In this document: in pieces, positions 52,694-61,171 of the stretch
Layout of the letters: each line of letters begins with the position of its first letter
Numbering within the stretch: the stretch's first letter is position 1
Source: Paraprevotella xylaniphila YIT 11841
GTDB lineage: Bacteria; Bacteroidota; Bacteroidia; Bacteroidales; Bacteroidaceae
Assembly: GCF_000205165.1 (NCBI RefSeq)
Contig: NZ_GL883849.1
Coordinates: 1 to 64,000, forward strand
Direction of reading: 5' to 3'
DNA: 64,000 nucleotides
Program-made: the position numbers and the translations under genes
The notes under the pieces: model-generated
The model's input: only the letters and a program-made list of their open reading frames with translations
Database searches by the model: none
Told to the model about the DNA's origin: nothing

Positions 52694-53191
52694 TTAATCT
52701 TGTTTGAGTGTCCCCGATGAAAGCATTTTCATGAACCGATCGTCCATATCTCCTGTAAGATTGACGATGGTCAGTGTTTTCTCATCCGGATTCAGGTTCA
52801 GCACTACCAGTTCCCGTATCACTTCATCGTGTTTACGGACAAAGATTTTATTGTTTTGTCCGGGTTGGTTCTCTACCCACGGGGTAAATCTGTTTTTGTT
52901 CTTTTCTATGAGATGTTCGGCTTTTCGGAAAAACTTCTCACTTTGTTTTGTTGCCGTGATGATTCGGGCACTTTTCAGTTTGGAAAGGAGATATCCCGGA
53001 ACCTCTTCATCTCTGTCTCCATTCGGGGCCGTCATGGTGTCCACGAGTTTCTCCATCATTTTCGGACTGACAGTCTGGCATTGTATTTCACCGTTTTCCT
53101 TGGAACATTGTTCCATGAACTTAGACGCAAAATCCTGCCCCCACGTGTGGATTGAACATGCTATTAACAATAAGCAAAGAACGCGTTTCAT
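52694..53191 (-). CDS. DUF4252-family exported protein
   Basis: A 165-residue exported protein with a signal peptide ending near HTWGQ. The body (MEKLVDTMTAPNGDRDEEVPGYLLSKLKSARIITA and KTLTIVNLTGDMDDRFM) fits the DUF4252 pattern of Bacteroidetes proteins encoded beside ECF sigma factors. It starts 1 nt after the preceding gene ends, so it is cotranscribed. Function unknown. Confidence 0.75.
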   Translation of the reverse strand: MKRVLCLLLIACSIHTWGQDFASKFMEQCSKENGEIQCQTVSPKMMEKLVDTMTAPNGDRDEEVPGYLLSKLKSARIITATKQSEKFFRKAEHLIEKNKNRFTPWVENQPGQNNKIFVRKHDEVIRELVVLNLNPDEKTLTIVNLTGDMDDRFMKMLSSGTLKQD

Positions 53192-53192
53192 T

Positions 53193-53708
53193 TTATTGTT
53201 CTTTTTGTGCCTCTTTAGGCTGCATTTGCAGGAGAGAATCCTGTTTGGATGCTTCGCTCAGGCTTTGCGACACCATTTGTAAGGCATCGGATATCTGATT
53301 GTAAGCCATTTCCGGATCATTGTATGAATCCTGGTAATTCTCATAGTTATAGTCATTCTCCACGGCGGCTTCACGGTGGAAAGAACTTTGTGCAGCATTG
53401 CCTAACGTGAGGATGATGGCTACGGATGCAGCAGCCTTGTAGAGGGGCATCATCCGGCGTACCCACGTGATTCTACGTGCTTTCACCGGTTCGTCCTTCT
53501 CTATGTGCGCCATGATTCTTGCGTCAAAATTCTCACCCAATTTTATTTCCTGCCACATCTTTTCGCTTACAAAGAGTGGCTTGTAAGGCATGAGGTGGCT
53601 TGGTATATGGGTTTGGTTGAAGAAGGTTTTCAGTATGGCTTCTTCTTCCAATGAGGTTTCGCATCGCCAATAGCGTTCCAGAAGTTGTTCTATGTACTTA
53701 TAGTCCAT
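53193..53708 (-). CDS. Putative membrane anti-sigma-like protein
   Basis: A 171-residue protein from the ATG at 53708, which overlaps the sigma gene end by 11 nt. A cytoplasmic N-terminal half is followed by one membrane helix (MPLYKAAASVAIILTLG, about 85-102) and a polar periplasmic tail. The layout and position right after an ECF sigma factor suggest an anti-sigma role (inference); I see no ASD motif. Confidence 0.6.
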   Translation of the reverse strand: MDYKYIEQLLERYWRCETSLEEEAILKTFFNQTHIPSHLMPYKPLFVSEKMWQEIKLGENFDARIMAHIEKDEPVKARRITWVRRMMPLYKAAASVAIILTLGNAAQSSFHREAAVENDYNYENYQDSYNDPEMAYNQISDALQMVSQSLSEASKQDSLLQMQPKEAQKEQ

Positions 53709-54207
53709 ATCCTTGTATTTCTGTGTACTTTTGCTTGATTCGTTGTCTGGCACGGAACAGATAGACTTTCACCTGTTCTTCGCTCAGATTCAGAATCGCT
53801 GCAATCTCTTTATAGCTTTTGCCTTCTATTTCTCTCAGTTGGACGATGTCCTGTTGGGCTTGCGGCAATTCCTTCAACAGTTTTTGGAGAAGTCCGAGCC
53901 CTTCACGAGCCGTCAGGCTGTCGTATGGAGTGGAAGTATCGGGGCGGCTATGCAGGCTTTCGTCCAAGACGATATGCTGCGCTTCTTTTTTTTCGCTTCT
54001 GTCCAAGGAAAGGTGCCTGCAAATGGTCAGGCAATAAGCTTCGATAGAGTTCAGTTGCGACCATTCGTTGCGTTTGTCCCACACCCTTATCAGTGTTTCT
54101 TGAACGATGTCTTCCGCTTCTGCCGTGTCGAATGTGATACGAAGAGCCAACCGATAGAGTTTGTCTTTCAGGGGCAATATATCGTTCCGAAAACTGATTT
54201 CTTTCAT
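53698..54207 (-). CDS. ECF-type RNA polymerase sigma factor
   Basis: A 169-residue sigma-70 family factor. Region 2 has FDTAEAEDIVQETLIRVWDKR and region 4 has LQKLLKELPQAQQDIVQLREIEGKSYKEIAAILNLSEEQVKV. The ATG at 54207 was chosen over one 45 nt upstream because it gives the usual N-terminus. It probably controls its own operon through the membrane protein that follows. The signal it senses is unknown. Confidence 0.9.
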   Translation of the reverse strand: MKEISFRNDILPLKDKLYRLALRITFDTAEAEDIVQETLIRVWDKRNEWSQLNSIEAYCLTICRHLSLDRSEKKEAQHIVLDESLHSRPDTSTPYDSLTAREGLGLLQKLLKELPQAQQDIVQLREIEGKSYKEIAAILNLSEEQVKVYLFRARQRIKQKYTEIQGYGL

Positions 54208-54288
54208 CTCTCTGTAATAATGACGGGCGAGTGCCTGAAAAGTTACACTCACCCGCCATTTTTTTTGAAATATTTTTTTCGTCTTGTC

Positions 54289-55068
54289 CTATCTCTCTAT
54301 AACTGTGCCGGATACGCCGTCGATAGCTGTGGCTAAAGTGATAATGACTTTGCTTACTCCGGCATGGATGGCTTCAAATGAGTTTTCCAATTTCGGAATC
54401 ATTCCGCCTTGTATGATGCCTTCCTCCACATAACGTTTAAATTCGCTTTCGTTGATATGAGGGATGAGGCTGTCATCGTCTTCTGCGTCTCTCAATACGC
54501 CTTTCTTTTCAAAACAGTACATCAGGGTGACATCGAACGCATCGGCCATGGCTTTGGCGGTTTCCCCGGCAATGGTGTCGGCATTGGTATTCAGGATATG
54601 TCCCTGCCCGTCGTGCGTCAAGGGAGCCATGACGGGCACGATGCCTTTACGGACCAGGTCGGCCAGAAGCGTACCGTTAACTGCGTCTACGTCTCCTACG
54701 AAACCGTAGTCCACATCCTTCACCGGACGTTTGTGGGAACGTATCACATCCATGTCGGCACCGGTCAAGCCTAAGGCGTTGACACCTTGCGCCTGAAGGC
54801 GTACCACGATGTTTTTGTTGACCAGTCCGCCATACACCATGGTGACTACGTTCAGCATGTCTGCGTCCGTGACGCGGCGACCGTTGATCATTTGGCTTTC
54901 TATTCCTAATTGGGCTGCGACTTTGGTGGCAGAACGTCCTCCGCCATGTACTAAAATCTTATTGCCTTCAACGGCCGTGAAAGCTGCCAACAGTTGGCGG
55001 AGCGAGTCTTCTTCCTCTACGATTTTGCCGCCCACTTTGATGATGGTGAGTTTCTCTTTCATGTTCAT
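54289..55068 (-). CDS. argB: Acetylglutamate kinase-type enzyme (arginine biosynthesis)
   Basis: A 259-residue amino-acid kinase phosphorylating N-acylglutamate in arginine synthesis. Motifs are IIKVGGKIVEEE, LVHGGGRSATKVA, ADMLNVVTMVYGGLVNK and NTNADTIAGETAKAMAD. In some Bacteroidetes the pathway uses succinylated rather than acetylated intermediates, so the acyl group should be tested. It overlaps the arginine decarboxylase gene by 4 nt (ATGA), making a direct link between arginine formation and use. Confidence 0.9.
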   Translation of the reverse strand: MNMKEKLTIIKVGGKIVEEEDSLRQLLAAFTAVEGNKILVHGGGRSATKVAAQLGIESQMINGRRVTDADMLNVVTMVYGGLVNKNIVVRLQAQGVNALGLTGADMDVIRSHKRPVKDVDYGFVGDVDAVNGTLLADLVRKGIVPVMAPLTHDGQGHILNTNADTIAGETAKAMADAFDVTLMYCFEKKGVLRDAEDDDSLIPHINESEFKRYVEEGIIQGGMIPKLENSFEAIHAGVSKVIITLATAIDGVSGTVIER

Positions 55069-56957
55069 TCCAAATAAGTATAACCATAAAGTCCCGAGCG
55101 GTAGTTGTTCAGGAACTCTTTACCCTCTTCGAGCGAAATCTTTCCGCTTTGGATGGATTTGGATACCCATATTTCGAGACGGCGAACTAGTTTCTTCGGT
55201 TCATACTGGACATATTCCAACACCTCGGCTACGGTTTCCCCGTCGATGATTTGGTCGATAGTATATCCCTTGTCCGTCACGGAAACGTGTACGGCATTGG
55301 TGTCGCCGAACAGGTTGTGCATGTCGCCTAATATTTCTTGGTAAGCGCCGACCAGGAACACAGCGAGGTAATAGTTTTCGCCTTTCTTCAACGTATGCAC
55401 CGGCAAGCTGTGGGAAATATGGCTGTTGGTTACGAAGTTTGCGATTTTCCCGTCCGAATCGCAGGTGATGTCCTGTATCGTGGCATGCGTGTTCGGACGT
55501 TCGTCCAACCGTTGTATCGGCATGATGGGGAAGAGTTGGTCTATGGCCCATGTGTCCGGCAGGCTTTGGAACAGCGAAAAGTTACAGAAATACTTGTCTG
55601 CCAACAGTTTGTCGAGCGACATTAGTTCTTCTGGTATATGTTTTTGTGTCTGTGCCAACAGGTTGACTTCACGTGTGACGCTCCAATACATGCTTTCGAT
55701 GTCGGCACGTGTCCGTAAGTCTACGATGCCGTGGCTGAACAGGTCCAGTGATTCTTCTCTGATTTGTTGGGCATCGTGCCAGTCTTCCAGAAGGGTACGC
55801 GGGTTCAGGTTGTCCCAAATCTCATACATGTCCTTTACCAGTTGGTGAGCTTCCGGCGAAGGCTCGAAATTCTCGTCCATACGGGGAAGGGAGGCGGTTT
55901 CCAGTACTTGCATGATGAGCACCGAATGGTGGGCGGACAGAGACCGTCCGCTTTCCGTAATCAGGTTCGGATGCGGAAGGTTGTTTTTATTGGCCGCATC
56001 GACGAAAGTATAGATACAGTCGTTCACATATTCCTGGATGGAGTAGTTCACAGAACTTTCGCTATTGCTGGAGCGTGTACCGTCGTAGTCTACTCCCAGG
56101 CCGCCGCCGCAATCCACGAACTCTACATCATAACCCAAATGATGGAGTTGGATGTAAAATTGCGAAGCTTCGCGCAGGGCGGTCTGTATGCGGCGTATCT
56201 TGGTAATCTGGCTACCGATGTGGAAATGGATAAGCTTCAGGCAGTCTTTCATGCCTTTGGCTTCCAACATGTCGAGCGCTTCCAACAGTTCACTGGATGT
56301 CAGGCCGAACTTGCTGGCGTCGCCGCCACTTTCTTCCCATTTCCCGCTGCCAGACGAAGCCAATTTGATACGGATACCGATATTGGGCCTTACGTTGAGT
56401 TTCTGGGCAACCTCGTAGATTGTGTTCAGCTCGTTGAGTTTCTCTACCACCAGGAAGATGCGTTTGCCCATCTTTTGGGCCAATAGAGCCAGTTCTATGT
56501 AATTATGGTCCTTGTAACCGTTGCAGATGATGGGAGAGGCTGAGTCGGTATTGACGGCAATGACCGCATGCAGTTCCGGTTTGGAGCCGGCTTCCAGACC
56601 TAAGTTGAATTTCTTGCCATGGCTGATGACCTCTTCTACTACGGGACGTATTTGGTTGACCTTAATGGGATAAATGATAAAATTCTCTCCTTTGTAGTCA
56701 TATTCCTTGGCTGCCTTCTCGAAGCAGTTGCTAGTTTTCTCGATACGGTTGTCCAGGATGTCGGGGAAACGAACCAATACAGGGGCCGACATGTCCCGGA
56801 TGGCCAATTCGTCCATCAGTTCCCTCAAATCGACTTTCACGCTATCCTTTCTCGGGGTTACGTAAACGTGTCCTTTTTCGTTGATTCCAAAATAGTTGAC
56901 TCCCCATCCGTTGGTGTTGTACAATTCTTCGGAGTCTTCAATACGCCATTTTCTCAT
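55065..56957 (-). CDS. speA: Biosynthetic arginine decarboxylase
   Basis: A 630-residue PLP enzyme converting arginine to agmatine for polyamine synthesis. The lysine region is PIKVNQIRPVVEEV, and the PLP/substrate residues appear in HFHIGSQITKIRRIQTAL, DCGGGLGVDYDG and ITESGRSLSAHH. The length is that of SpeA. It follows aroK by 8 nt and overlaps argB, so topA-aroK-speA-argB look cotranscribed. Confidence 0.94.
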   Translation of the reverse strand: MRKWRIEDSEELYNTNGWGVNYFGINEKGHVYVTPRKDSVKVDLRELMDELAIRDMSAPVLVRFPDILDNRIEKTSNCFEKAAKEYDYKGENFIIYPIKVNQIRPVVEEVISHGKKFNLGLEAGSKPELHAVIAVNTDSASPIICNGYKDHNYIELALLAQKMGKRIFLVVEKLNELNTIYEVAQKLNVRPNIGIRIKLASSGSGKWEESGGDASKFGLTSSELLEALDMLEAKGMKDCLKLIHFHIGSQITKIRRIQTALREASQFYIQLHHLGYDVEFVDCGGGLGVDYDGTRSSNSESSVNYSIQEYVNDCIYTFVDAANKNNLPHPNLITESGRSLSAHHSVLIMQVLETASLPRMDENFEPSPEAHQLVKDMYEIWDNLNPRTLLEDWHDAQQIREESLDLFSHGIVDLRTRADIESMYWSVTREVNLLAQTQKHIPEELMSLDKLLADKYFCNFSLFQSLPDTWAIDQLFPIMPIQRLDERPNTHATIQDITCDSDGKIANFVTNSHISHSLPVHTLKKGENYYLAVFLVGAYQEILGDMHNLFGDTNAVHVSVTDKGYTIDQIIDGETVAEVLEYVQYEPKKLVRRLEIWVSKSIQSGKISLEEGKEFLNNYRSGLYGYTYLE

Positions 56958-56965
56958 TACGTTCT

Positions 56966-57493
56966 TTATAGGTTTAATAGTTCACGAAGCAAACGGACGG
57001 AGTCCTTTATTTTATCGTAGTTCTCTAATAAATTGACATCTAATGTATATTGTGCCCGGCTATAAAAGGGTTCGCGTACTGCGAGGGAATCCCGGATATA
57101 TTGTTTCATTTCATCCTCCGTTTTGTCTTTCAGCAGGGGGCGTTCCACTTTTCCCATTTTCAGATGTTGGAACAGCACGTCGGGAGAGGCTTTCAAGTAT
57201 ACCGTCTGAGCTTGCCGGTTCATGTATTCCATATTGTCGAAAAAGCATGGCGTTCCTCCGCCGCAGGAGATGATGACATTCTCGAACTCAGCTACCTCGT
57301 GCAGGACTTTCTGTTCAATCTCGCGGAATCCGTTTTCTCCGTTTTCCGCGAATATTTGGGGGATGGTCCGGCGGTAGCGTTCTTCGATATACCAGTCTAA
57401 ATCATAAAACGGGAGAGCCAGGCTTTGTGACAATGCCTTTCCTACGGTCGTCTTTCCGGCTCCCATGTAACCGATTAAGATGATACGTGTCAT
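56966..57493 (-). CDS. aroK: Shikimate kinase
   Basis: A 175-residue kinase making shikimate-3-phosphate in aromatic amino-acid synthesis. The P-loop is GYMGAGKTTVGKAL, the shikimate-binding DxD is DLDWYIEERY, and IISCGGGTPCF matches the glycine motif. It overlaps the end of topA by 4 nt. Confidence 0.94.
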   Translation of the reverse strand: MTRIILIGYMGAGKTTVGKALSQSLALPFYDLDWYIEERYRRTIPQIFAENGENGFREIEQKVLHEVAEFENVIISCGGGTPCFFDNMEYMNRQAQTVYLKASPDVLFQHLKMGKVERPLLKDKTEDEMKQYIRDSLAVREPFYSRAQYTLDVNLLENYDKIKDSVRLLRELLNL

Positions 57494-59838
57494 TTTTTCT
57501 TGCTATAAGTTCTTTTACGTGCCGTTGTTTTAGGTTTCTCGTCTTGTTCCTTGACCACGGCCATGCACTCCTCAAGAGTCAGCTCTTTGGCCCGTTCTGC
57601 CAAGGTCTTCGGCAAGCGGTAATTATTGCCTTTATAGGCGATATAAGGGCCGTAGCGCCCGTTGAGAACTTCCAATTCCGGTTCTTCTTCGAATTTTCTC
57701 AAATGCCGTTCCACTTCGGCCTTCCGTTTTTCAAGGATGAGTTTGATGGCCTCTTGGAGGGTGACACTCATCGGGTCGTTGCCTTTGGGAAGCGATACAT
57801 ATTTCTTGTTATGCAAGACGTAAGGTCCGAAACGTCCTGTACCGATGGATACGGTCGTGCCTTCGAAAGTGCCGAGGTCGCGAGGAAGTTTGAACAGTTC
57901 GAGGGCTTCTTCCAAGGTAATGGTTTCCAAGCTTTGCTCATTCTTCATCTGGGCGAACCTCGGTTTCTCCTCGTCCTCTGCCGTTCCGATTTGCACCACC
58001 GGGCCGAAACGTCCGATTTTGACAAACACAGGCTTTCCGCTTTGCGGGTCTGTGCCCAACAAACGTTCGCCCACTTTATGCTCGGATTTGGCATTGAGGG
58101 TTTTTTCCACCTCCGGTTCGAAGTCGCCGTAGAAGTCTTTCATCATTTGCGTCCATTCCGTTTTTCCTTCTGCGATGTCATCAAACTTCTTTTCCACCTC
58201 GGCCGTGAAGTTGTAATCCATGATTTCGGGGAAATATTGCAAAAGGAAGTCGTTGACCACCGTCCCCACGTCTGTTGGGACCAGTTTGCCCCTTTCTGCT
58301 CCGATGACGGTTTGTTTGGCTTGTTGGCTGATGCAGTTTCCTTTCAACGTAAGAATGACCAGTTCCTTTTCTTCTCCTTCCTTGTCCCCTTTGGCCACGT
58401 ATTCGCGTTGCTGTATGGTGCTGATGGTCGGCGCGTAAGTGGAAGGACGTCCGATGCCCAATTCTTCCAATTTTTTAACCAAGCTTGCTTCGTTGTAGCG
58501 TGGAGGGTGTTGGGTGAACCGTTGCAGGGCTTGTATCTCTTTCCGTTCCAGTTGCTGCCCGGTCTCCATCGGGGGTAACAGGTTGCCTTCTGCCGTTTCA
58601 TTTTCGGGATCTTCGTCGAAACTTTCCCGGTATACCTTCAGGAATCCGTCGAATTTGATGACTTCTCCTGTGGCGACGAAAGCGGCGTCTTGTCCGCTTA
58701 TCTGGATGGTAGCGGTAGTTTTTTCTATTTCAGCATCGGCCATTTGGGAAGCGACCGTACGTTTCCATATCAAATCGTACAGACGGCGTTCCTGTGGCGT
58801 ACCCTCTATTTCCGTCTGGTCCATATAAGTGGGGCGGATGGCCTCGTGGGCTTCCTGCGCTCCTTTCGTTTTGGTATGGAATTGGCGGCTCTTGACGTAA
58901 CGTTCGCCCATGAGTTCCTTGATGACAGCCGTGCTGGCATTGATGCACAACGAAGACAAATTGACAGAGTCCGTACGCATGTAGGTGATGCGCCCGGATT
59001 CATACAAGCGTTGGGCTATCATCATGGTTTGTGCCACGGTAAAACCGAGCTTGTGAGCCGCCTCCTGTTGTAGCGTGGAAGTGGTGAACGGAGCCGCTGG
59101 TGTACGCTTTTGCGGCCGGGTAGCGATGTCGCGGATGGTAAAGGCCGCATCTTTGCAGTTTTCCAGGAAACGGGTGGCTTCCTCCTTGTTTTTGAAACGT
59201 TGGTTCAGTTCGGCCTTGATTTCCGTGCCTTCCTTGCTATTGGCAGGCGTGAAAAGGGCTACTACGCGATAACTTTCTTCGCTTTTGAACTGTTGGATTT
59301 CCCGTTCGCGTTCCACAATCAGGCGTACGGCCACGCTTTGCACGCGTCCGGCAGAAAGCGCGGGTTTTACTTTCTTCCAAAGCACCGGAGAGAGTTTGAA
59401 GCCCACGATACGGTCGAGTACCCGCCGTGCCTGTTGGGCGTTTACCAGATTGAGGTCGATGTCCCTCGGGTGTTCGATGGCTTGCAGGATGGCAGGTTTG
59501 GTGATTTCGTGGAACACGATACGTTTGGTTTGTTCCGGTTTCAGGCCGAGCACTTCATACAAATGCCATGAGATAGCCTCTCCTTCACGGTCCTCATCGG
59601 AAGCCAACCAGACGGTTCCGGCATTTTTGGCTTCCGCTTTCAGTTCGTTCACCAGTTTGGTCTTTTCGGAAGGTATCTCATATTGCGGTGCGAAGTTCGT
59701 CGTGTCGATGCTGAACTCTTTTTTCTTTAAGTCACGGATGTGCCCGTAACTGGATAATACTTTGTAGTCTGCTCCCAAAAACTTTTCGATGGTTTTGGCT
59801 TTGGCAGGAGACTCCACGATCACCAAATTTTTCTGCAT
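57490..59838 (-). CDS. topA: DNA topoisomerase I
   Basis: A 782-residue type IA topoisomerase that removes negative supercoils. The TOPRIM domain begins NLVIVESPAKAKTIEKFLG, contains ASDEDREGEAISWHL, and the active-site region is SGRITYMRTDSVNLS with the catalytic Tyr. The C-terminus lacks the Cys4 zinc fingers of E. coli TopA and instead has three repeats of the G-R-F/Y-G-P type (IGRFGPVVQIG, TGRFGPYVLHN, NGRYGPYIAYKG) and a lysine-rich tail. The minus-strand -7 box TACTTTTG lies at 59867-59874. Confidence 0.95.
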   Translation of the reverse strand: MQKNLVIVESPAKAKTIEKFLGADYKVLSSYGHIRDLKKKEFSIDTTNFAPQYEIPSEKTKLVNELKAEAKNAGTVWLASDEDREGEAISWHLYEVLGLKPEQTKRIVFHEITKPAILQAIEHPRDIDLNLVNAQQARRVLDRIVGFKLSPVLWKKVKPALSAGRVQSVAVRLIVEREREIQQFKSEESYRVVALFTPANSKEGTEIKAELNQRFKNKEEATRFLENCKDAAFTIRDIATRPQKRTPAAPFTTSTLQQEAAHKLGFTVAQTMMIAQRLYESGRITYMRTDSVNLSSLCINASTAVIKELMGERYVKSRQFHTKTKGAQEAHEAIRPTYMDQTEIEGTPQERRLYDLIWKRTVASQMADAEIEKTTATIQISGQDAAFVATGEVIKFDGFLKVYRESFDEDPENETAEGNLLPPMETGQQLERKEIQALQRFTQHPPRYNEASLVKKLEELGIGRPSTYAPTISTIQQREYVAKGDKEGEEKELVILTLKGNCISQQAKQTVIGAERGKLVPTDVGTVVNDFLLQYFPEIMDYNFTAEVEKKFDDIAEGKTEWTQMMKDFYGDFEPEVEKTLNAKSEHKVGERLLGTDPQSGKPVFVKIGRFGPVVQIGTAEDEEKPRFAQMKNEQSLETITLEEALELFKLPRDLGTFEGTTVSIGTGRFGPYVLHNKKYVSLPKGNDPMSVTLQEAIKLILEKRKAEVERHLRKFEEEPELEVLNGRYGPYIAYKGNNYRLPKTLAERAKELTLEECMAVVKEQDEKPKTTARKRTYSKKK

Positions 59839-59962
59839 GGTCTGTACCTTTATAAAATTTCGGCAGCAAAAGTAGAAAAAAAAGATAGATTACACCTTAT
59901 ATATAACAATTTTTTTGAATAAATGGAATAGCATGCGCCAAGTCTCCCTTTGGGAGAGGGGA

Positions 59963-60493
59963 TTAAGGGCATTGTGCCAACAGCTTTTCGATGCCTTTTC
60001 TCACAGATGCCAGACCGAAGTCTTCCGGGCGCAATTCTTTCATGGGAATCCACAACAGTTCGGCTGCATCGTCCATGGCATGGGCCAGGCTGCTGTCTGC
60101 CACCGTACAGTGGAAGAAACAATCTACGGTGTGTACCAGAAATCCGGAATACAGGTAAGTGTTGGGCAGGGAAAACAGAAATTCCGTGTGGGTTACTTCC
60201 AGTCCGGTTTCTTCTTTGACTTCCCGTGCTACTCCCTCCTCGCTGCTCTCGAAACAGTCTGAGAATCCGCCGGGCAGGTCGAGCGTGCCTTTGGCCGGTT
60301 CCTTTCCTCTTCGGCATGTCAGCAGTTCCTGCCGTTCGTTCAGGATGACCGCTACTGTGGCTGCACTTGGGTTGAAATAGTAAACGAAGCCGCAGTCTTC
60401 GCATTGTTTCGATTTTTCGTTATGCTCCACGAAGCGCGGTGAGCCGCACTTCGGGCAGAAGTGGAATTGTGCGAAAGGATGTTCGTGCATCAT
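59963..60493 (-). CDS. NUDIX hydrolase with N-terminal zinc ribbon
   Basis: A 176-residue pyrophosphohydrolase. Residues of about 10-35 form a zinc ribbon (HFCPKCGS and QCEDCGF, four Cys), and the Nudix box is GGFSDCFESSEEGVAREVKE followed by ETGLEV, a perfect GX5EX7REUXEEXGU. This resembles NADH pyrophosphatase-related or ADP-ribose-type enzymes, substrate unknown. A -7 box TAGCTTTG (minus, 60534-60541) lies about 41 nt upstream of its start. Confidence 0.88.
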   Translation of the reverse strand: MMHEHPFAQFHFCPKCGSPRFVEHNEKSKQCEDCGFVYYFNPSAATVAVILNERQELLTCRRGKEPAKGTLDLPGGFSDCFESSEEGVAREVKEETGLEVTHTEFLFSLPNTYLYSGFLVHTVDCFFHCTVADSSLAHAMDDAAELLWIPMKELRPEDFGLASVRKGIEKLLAQCP

Positions 60494-61073
60494 GATGACA
60501 GTCTGTTTTTTAAGTTTATTTTCTCTTGGATTGCAAAGCTACGGAATAAATCCGGAAAGCAGGTCCCGTATCGGGTTAATTTTAATATTCCGAAGCATGA
60601 AATATAAATGGGTGGGGAATATTATCCTTTTTACAGGATGGACATATCTACACCGGAATTTTGCAAAAAAAAAACTTCATCTTTCAGTTTGTGTGATAAT
60701 CCGTTCATAATGTTGATGTTGCAGACTGAAGGATGTTTCAGGCATCCTTCAGCCAAGTTTCATTTTGTTTGGCGCAGAACTGAAAATCGTTTGCCTGAGA
60801 TTGAAAAATCGTTCGGCTGAGATTGAATTTCCGTTTGGTACAGGACTTTTTACCGTTTTCTGCAGTGAAAGGAAACTGAAAGATGGATTTTCTGTCTTTC
60901 ATCTTATAATACTTTATATGTCAGGATGTTGGCATGCGCTCTGAAGGATGAAGGTTCTTTTCTGAAAAAACTTGGGGCGGGTCGTGGAAGCATCCCAGAT
61001 GGAGTAGATGATTTTAATGGCCTATGGTGGTAATGAATAATTCGAGACATAAAAATATTGAGGGTATATTCTG
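60494..61073. other. Divergent intergenic region with composite repeat
   Basis: About 580 bp without a gene. It holds the NUDIX -7 box (60534-60541) and the most complete copy of the dispersed repeat (60726-60950). The rest is AT-rich and shows no coding signature. Confidence 0.6.
60726..60950. repeat. Composite dispersed repeat, locus D (most complete copy)
   Basis: A perfect 10-bp hairpin CTGAAGGATG / CATCCTTCAG (60726-60735, 60743-60752) is followed by four 22-bp units: 60755-60776 (divergent terminal type), 60777-60798, 60799-60820 (internal type GATTGAAAAATCGTTCGGCT then GA) and 60821-60842 (terminal type). Then CTGAAAGATGG at 60876-60886 with an inverted partner and CTGAAGGATG at 60941-60950. 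The order is shared with locus A. Confidence 0.85.
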
Positions 61074-61102
61074 TTTGATTATATAAAAAGTTATTATCTT
61101 TG
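61074..61102 (+). promoter_or_regulatory. Promoter of the sorting-domain protein gene
   Basis: TTTG (61074-61077), 17-bp spacer, TATCTTTG (61095-61102). Start near 61109, 63 nt before the ATG. Confidence 0.5.
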
Positions 61103-61160
61103 GATTGTCTGTTTGTGAAACAACTTGTGTTTCAACGTAAGATATTGTGGATATTGACGG

Positions 61161-61167
61161 AAGGAGG
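61161..61167 (+). promoter_or_regulatory. Strong Shine-Dalgarno deciding the 61172 start
   Basis: AAGGAGG, 4 nt before ATG 61172. Such sites are uncommon in Bacteroidetes and favour this start over the in-frame ATG at 61100. Confidence 0.6.
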
Positions 61168-61171
61168 ACGT

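Noticed and set aside
57487-58578. 363-codon open frame antisense to topA
   Set aside because: Shadow of the topA reading frame; repeated FFHLR-type Phe/His composition and no motif.
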